A DNA stretch of 9,330 nucleotides from Hyphomonadaceae bacterium (GTDB lineage Bacteria; Pseudomonadota; Alphaproteobacteria; Caulobacterales; Aquidulcibacteraceae). Shown here in pieces: positions 7,515 through 9,330 of the stretch. The stretch spans positions 1 to 9,330 of the forward strand of contig JAEUMU010000163.1 in NCBI GenBank assembly GCA_016791325.1, given 5' to 3'. Numbering within the stretch: the stretch's first letter is position 1; each line of letters starts with the position of its first letter. The position numbers were made by a program, and so were the translations under genes. The notes beneath the pieces are model-generated. The model made no database searches, was not told the origin of the DNA, and worked only from the letters and a program-made list of their open reading frames with translations.

Positions 7515-8740
7515 TAGAGCGCATCACGCCGCGCGGCCAAAAACGCGATCACTGCGCCATCGTGTTCGCGCGCGATGGCTTCGTCGTAAGCCGCGCGCGC
7601 GGCTTGTGTGCGCCCCAGCTTAGCCGAAAGATCAGCCAACAGCGCCCAATAGGGCTGATAGGCGCGCAACGCCGGATAGGTTTCCCCTAGCGCCTCTGCG
7701 GCGGCGTGGCCGGCGGCCGCGCCATCGCGCTGCGCCAATGCTGCGGCGGCGTTCAGCCGGGCAACCGGCGATCCGGTAAGTTCGCCCAGCGCGGTGTAGA
7801 GCAGCGTGATCGCCTCCCAGTCTGGCGCGCCCCGCTTTGCGCGTTCCGCATGCGCCGATTGAATCGCCGCTTCGAGCTGATAGCGCCCCGCCCGGCCATG
7901 TGTGCTGGCGCGGCGCAACAAGGTTTCAGCCTCACGCTGCACATCGATCTCCCACAAGGCGGTGTCCTGCTGATCCAGCGGAACGAAGCCGCCCGTCGCA
8001 TCGCGCCGCGCCGGACGGCGCGCTTCCAGATGCAGCATCAACGCTAACAGACCGAGCGCTTCCGGCTCCTCGGGCGCTTGCGACACCAGCACCCGGCCGA
8101 GCCAGATCGCCTCCTGCGCCAAGCCGCACCGTTCGGAATCGGCGCCAAGCGGATCGGCCCAGCCCGCAGTGAACGCCGCATAGATCGCATCAAGCACCGC
8201 GCCCATGCGACTGGGCCAGAGATCCGGACTGGGCACGTCGAAAGCCACGCCGGACTCGCGGATTTTTTTCTTCGCCCGCACCAAACGCTGGCTCATGGCG
8301 GCGGGCTCCAGCAGGAATGCTGCAGCGATGCGCTCGGCGGAGAGGCCCAACACCGCCTGCAGCATCAGCGGCGTGCGCACGCTTGGGTCGATCGCGGGAT
8401 GCGCGCAAGCGAACATGAGGCCCAAGCGCCGGTCAGGCCCATCGCGCGCGGCCATGTCGTGTTCTATCTCCTCAATGCCGCGCAAAATCTGCGCTTGGCC
8501 CTCCGCCGCCGTGGTGGCGCGGCGCGCGGCGTCGATCAGCTTGCGCTTGGCGGCAGCGAACAGCCACGCTTCAGGGCTTTCGGGCACGCCCGCGCGCGGC
8601 CACGCCGTCAGCGCCGCCGCGAACGCCTCGGCCAGCGCATCTTCAGCGGCGGCGACATCGCGCGTGCGCGCAGCCAGCAGCGCCAGCAAACGCCCATAAC
8701 TCTCGCGCGCCGCGCGTTCGGCCGCCGCTGCGGCGCTCAT
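7514..8740 (-). CDS. ECF42-type RNA polymerase sigma factor with C-terminal extension
   Basis: A 408-residue sigma-70-family factor, twice the length of an ordinary ECF sigma. Region 2 spans about 12-75, with RDVAAAEDALAEAF followed by ESPEAWLFAAAKRKLIDAARR. Region 4 spans about 105-162, with LMFACAHPAI, the helix-turn-helix, and SQRLVRAKKKIRESGV. The rest is the DUF6596/TPR-like helical extension: EAIWLGRVL (210-218), EPEALGLLALMLHLEARRPAR (225-245), DQQDTALWEID, and GRYQLEAAIQSAHA (285-298), then alanine-rich TPR-like helices to the end. This architecture and the adjoining DGPF genes define group ECF42, in which the extension is thought to replace an anti-sigma factor. ATG 8740 comes 3 nt after the TAG of the upstream DGPF gene. 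No good ribosome site is seen, so translational coupling is likely. The inducing signal is unknown. Confidence 0.93.
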   Translation of the reverse strand: MSAAAAAERAARESYGRLLALLAARTRDVAAAEDALAEAFAAALTAWPRAGVPESPEAWLFAAAKRKLIDAARRATTAAEGQAQILRGIEEIEHDMAARDGPDRRLGLMFACAHPAIDPSVRTPLMLQAVLGLSAERIAAAFLLEPAAMSQRLVRAKKKIRESGVAFDVPSPDLWPSRMGAVLDAIYAAFTAGWADPLGADSERCGLAQEAIWLGRVLVSQAPEEPEALGLLALMLHLEARRPARRDATGGFVPLDQQDTALWEIDVQREAETLLRRASTHGRAGRYQLEAAIQSAHAERAKRGAPDWEAITLLYTALGELTGSPVARLNAAAALAQRDGAAAGHAAAEALGETYPALRAYQPYWALLADLSAKLGRTQAARAAYDEAIAREHDGAVIAFLAARRDAL

Positions 8741-8743
8741 GCG

Positions 8744-9091
8744 CTAGTGCGCCATGACAGGACGCACCTCTACACGGCCGTGCCGCGCGCCCGGGCACTG
8801 CGCCGCCCAGCGCACGGCGTCCTCCATGCTCTCACATTCGATCAAATAATAGCCGCCGAGCGCCTCCTTGATGTCGGCGAACGGCCCATCGACTACCTCT
8901 GCCGCGCCGCCGCGCACCGCAACCGTCTTGGCGGTGGCGACAGGCTGCAGCTCATCGCCGCCCACCATCACGCCCGCTTTGCCCAGCGCGTCGCTGTAAG
9001 CGAAATAAGCGCCCATCTCCTGGGCGACCTGATCGGGTGAAAGCGCCGCCCAAGCGGATTCCTCGGCATAGATCAGCAGCATGTATTTCAT
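8744..9091 (-). CDS. YCII/DGPF-domain protein (second copy, upstream of sigma)
   Basis: A 115-residue YCII/DGPF protein with the exact DGPF motif (68-71) in EVVDGPFADIKEALGGYYLI. It starts MKYMLLIYAEE, the classical N-terminus of the group, and ends RVEVRPVMAH, parallel to RPAMYAP in the other copy. ATG 9091 has GGGAG 6 nt upstream. It is the first gene of the module: the sigma ATG follows after 3 nt, so both are on one message and probably translationally coupled. A candidate promoter for the encoded sigma factor lies 40 nt upstream of the ATG, suggesting positive autoregulation. Its biochemical role is unknown. Confidence 0.94.
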   Translation of the reverse strand: MKYMLLIYAEESAWAALSPDQVAQEMGAYFAYSDALGKAGVMVGGDELQPVATAKTVAVRGGAAEVVDGPFADIKEALGGYYLIECESMEDAVRWAAQCPGARHGRVEVRPVMAH

Positions 9092-9108
9092 CGCGGGCTC
9101 CCTTGGCT

Positions 9109-9122
9109 GCGGCGCACGCCGC
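9109..9122 (-). promoter_or_regulatory. 5'-UTR hairpin of the second DGPF gene
   Basis: GCGGC-GTGC-GCCGC on the minus strand (a 6-bp palindrome if a 2-nt loop is allowed). It starts 9 nt after the proposed -10, so it would form the very 5' end of the message. The same CA-GCGGCG prefix and hairpin occur at 7463-7480. Confidence 0.5.
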
Positions 9123-9131
9123 TGTCTCAGT

Positions 9132-9158
9132 GACGCGCGCCGGCGGCGGATTTCGACA
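9132..9158 (-). promoter_or_regulatory. candidate ECF42-type promoter of the DGPF-sigma operon
   Basis: On the minus strand TGTCGA (9153-9158), 17 nt, then CGTC (9132-9135), 40 nt before the ATG of the DGPF gene. The -35 begins at the base right after the TGA stop of the epimerase-like gene. TGTCGA and CG[A/T]C are, as I recall, the reported -35 and -10 of ECF42-dependent promoters. The near-copy in front of the other DGPF gene supports it. Confidence 0.65.
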
Positions 9159-9330
9159 TCAAGCCCGCGCTTTTTGCACGCTCTTGAGCAGACCCAGAGC
9201 CACCAGGCTCTCCGCGGTCGCGACGACACACTCTTCGTTCGAGCGCGGCGCCCAGCCCAGCACGCGGCGCGCCTTTTCATTGCTGGCGTTCTTACGCTTG
9301 CCGAGTTCCGGCAGGATCTGCTGCACCGCC
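9159..9330 (-). CDS. SDR-type NAD-dependent epimerase/reductase, C-terminal part (partial)
   Basis: The last 56 or so residues of a minus-strand gene whose start lies beyond the window, ending in TGA (9159-9161). The tail contains LPELGKRKNASNEKARRVLG, then WAPRSNEECVVATAESLVAL and GLLK. The substrate-side pattern 'asn-x-K-A-x-x-x-LGW-x-PR' followed by a helix beginning with E-S-L is the C-terminus of extended short-chain dehydrogenases annotated as NAD-dependent epimerase/dehydratase, aldehyde reductase or dihydroflavonol-reductase-like. The catalytic and cofactor sites are outside the window, so the activity cannot be judged. It precedes the DGPF-sigma operon by 67 nt on the same strand and could read into it, although a promoter is proposed in between. 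Confidence 0.85.
   Translation of the reverse strand, partial: AVQQILPELGKRKNASNEKARRVLGWAPRSNEECVVATAESLVALGLLKSVQKARA

Noticed and set aside
8078..9040. Long plus-strand open frame opposite the sigma and DGPF genes
   Set aside because: It runs across two well-supported minus-strand genes and their junction, with no domain and an Arg/His/Ala-rich shadow composition.

Overview
The window is GC-rich, densely coded bacterial DNA with no RNA genes, insertion sequences, phage genes or CRISPR arrays that I could see. Protein types, codon use and the overall look (a bacterial deoxyhypusine-synthase-like enzyme, a TerC protein, KatG, and an ECF sigma factor flanked by YCII/DGPF proteins) fit an alphaproteobacterium, perhaps Caulobacterales or Hyphomonadales. 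That placement is an impression, not a proof. The window starts inside the last codons of an AraC-type regulator and ends inside the 3' part of an SDR-type epimerase/reductase.

Layout from left to right: the tail of an AraC-family regulator (+); a deoxyhypusine-synthase-like enzyme (+) closed by a strong terminator at 1262-1290; a minus-strand pair in which a GST-fold protein (1973-2617) precedes a DHFR/RibD-C-like reductase (1401-1943), with a possible 39-codon ORF behind them; a TerC-family membrane protein (-) with a long, hairpin-rich 5' leader; katG (-) with its own terminator at 3970-4000; and, divergent from katG, a lipoprotein acid phosphatase of the PAP2 superfamily (+). After it comes a minus-strand module: DGPF protein, then an ECF42-type sigma factor with a C-terminal helical/TPR extension, then a second DGPF protein. 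The partial epimerase lies upstream of this module.

The most interesting reading concerns regulation. Both DGPF genes are preceded by the same bipartite element, [TG]GTCGA-N17-CGTC, at nearly the same distance from the ATG (40 and 39 nt). In each case the -35 abuts the stop codon of the gene before it, and a short GCGGC-type hairpin starts where the transcript should begin. From memory of the ECF42 literature this resembles the target promoter of that sigma group (TGTCGA / CG[A/T]C), so the module probably autoregulates. A third match, TGTCGG-N17-CGTC, lies directly upstream of the GST-DHFR pair more than 4 kb away. This suggests that the pair belongs to the same regulon. All promoter calls are pattern-based and untested.

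Much of the window (KatG, GST, reductase, TerC, stress-type sigma) would fit oxidative, metal or xenobiotic stress handling, but only the sigma/DGPF genes and the GST-DHFR pair are linked by a sequence signal that I can point to.
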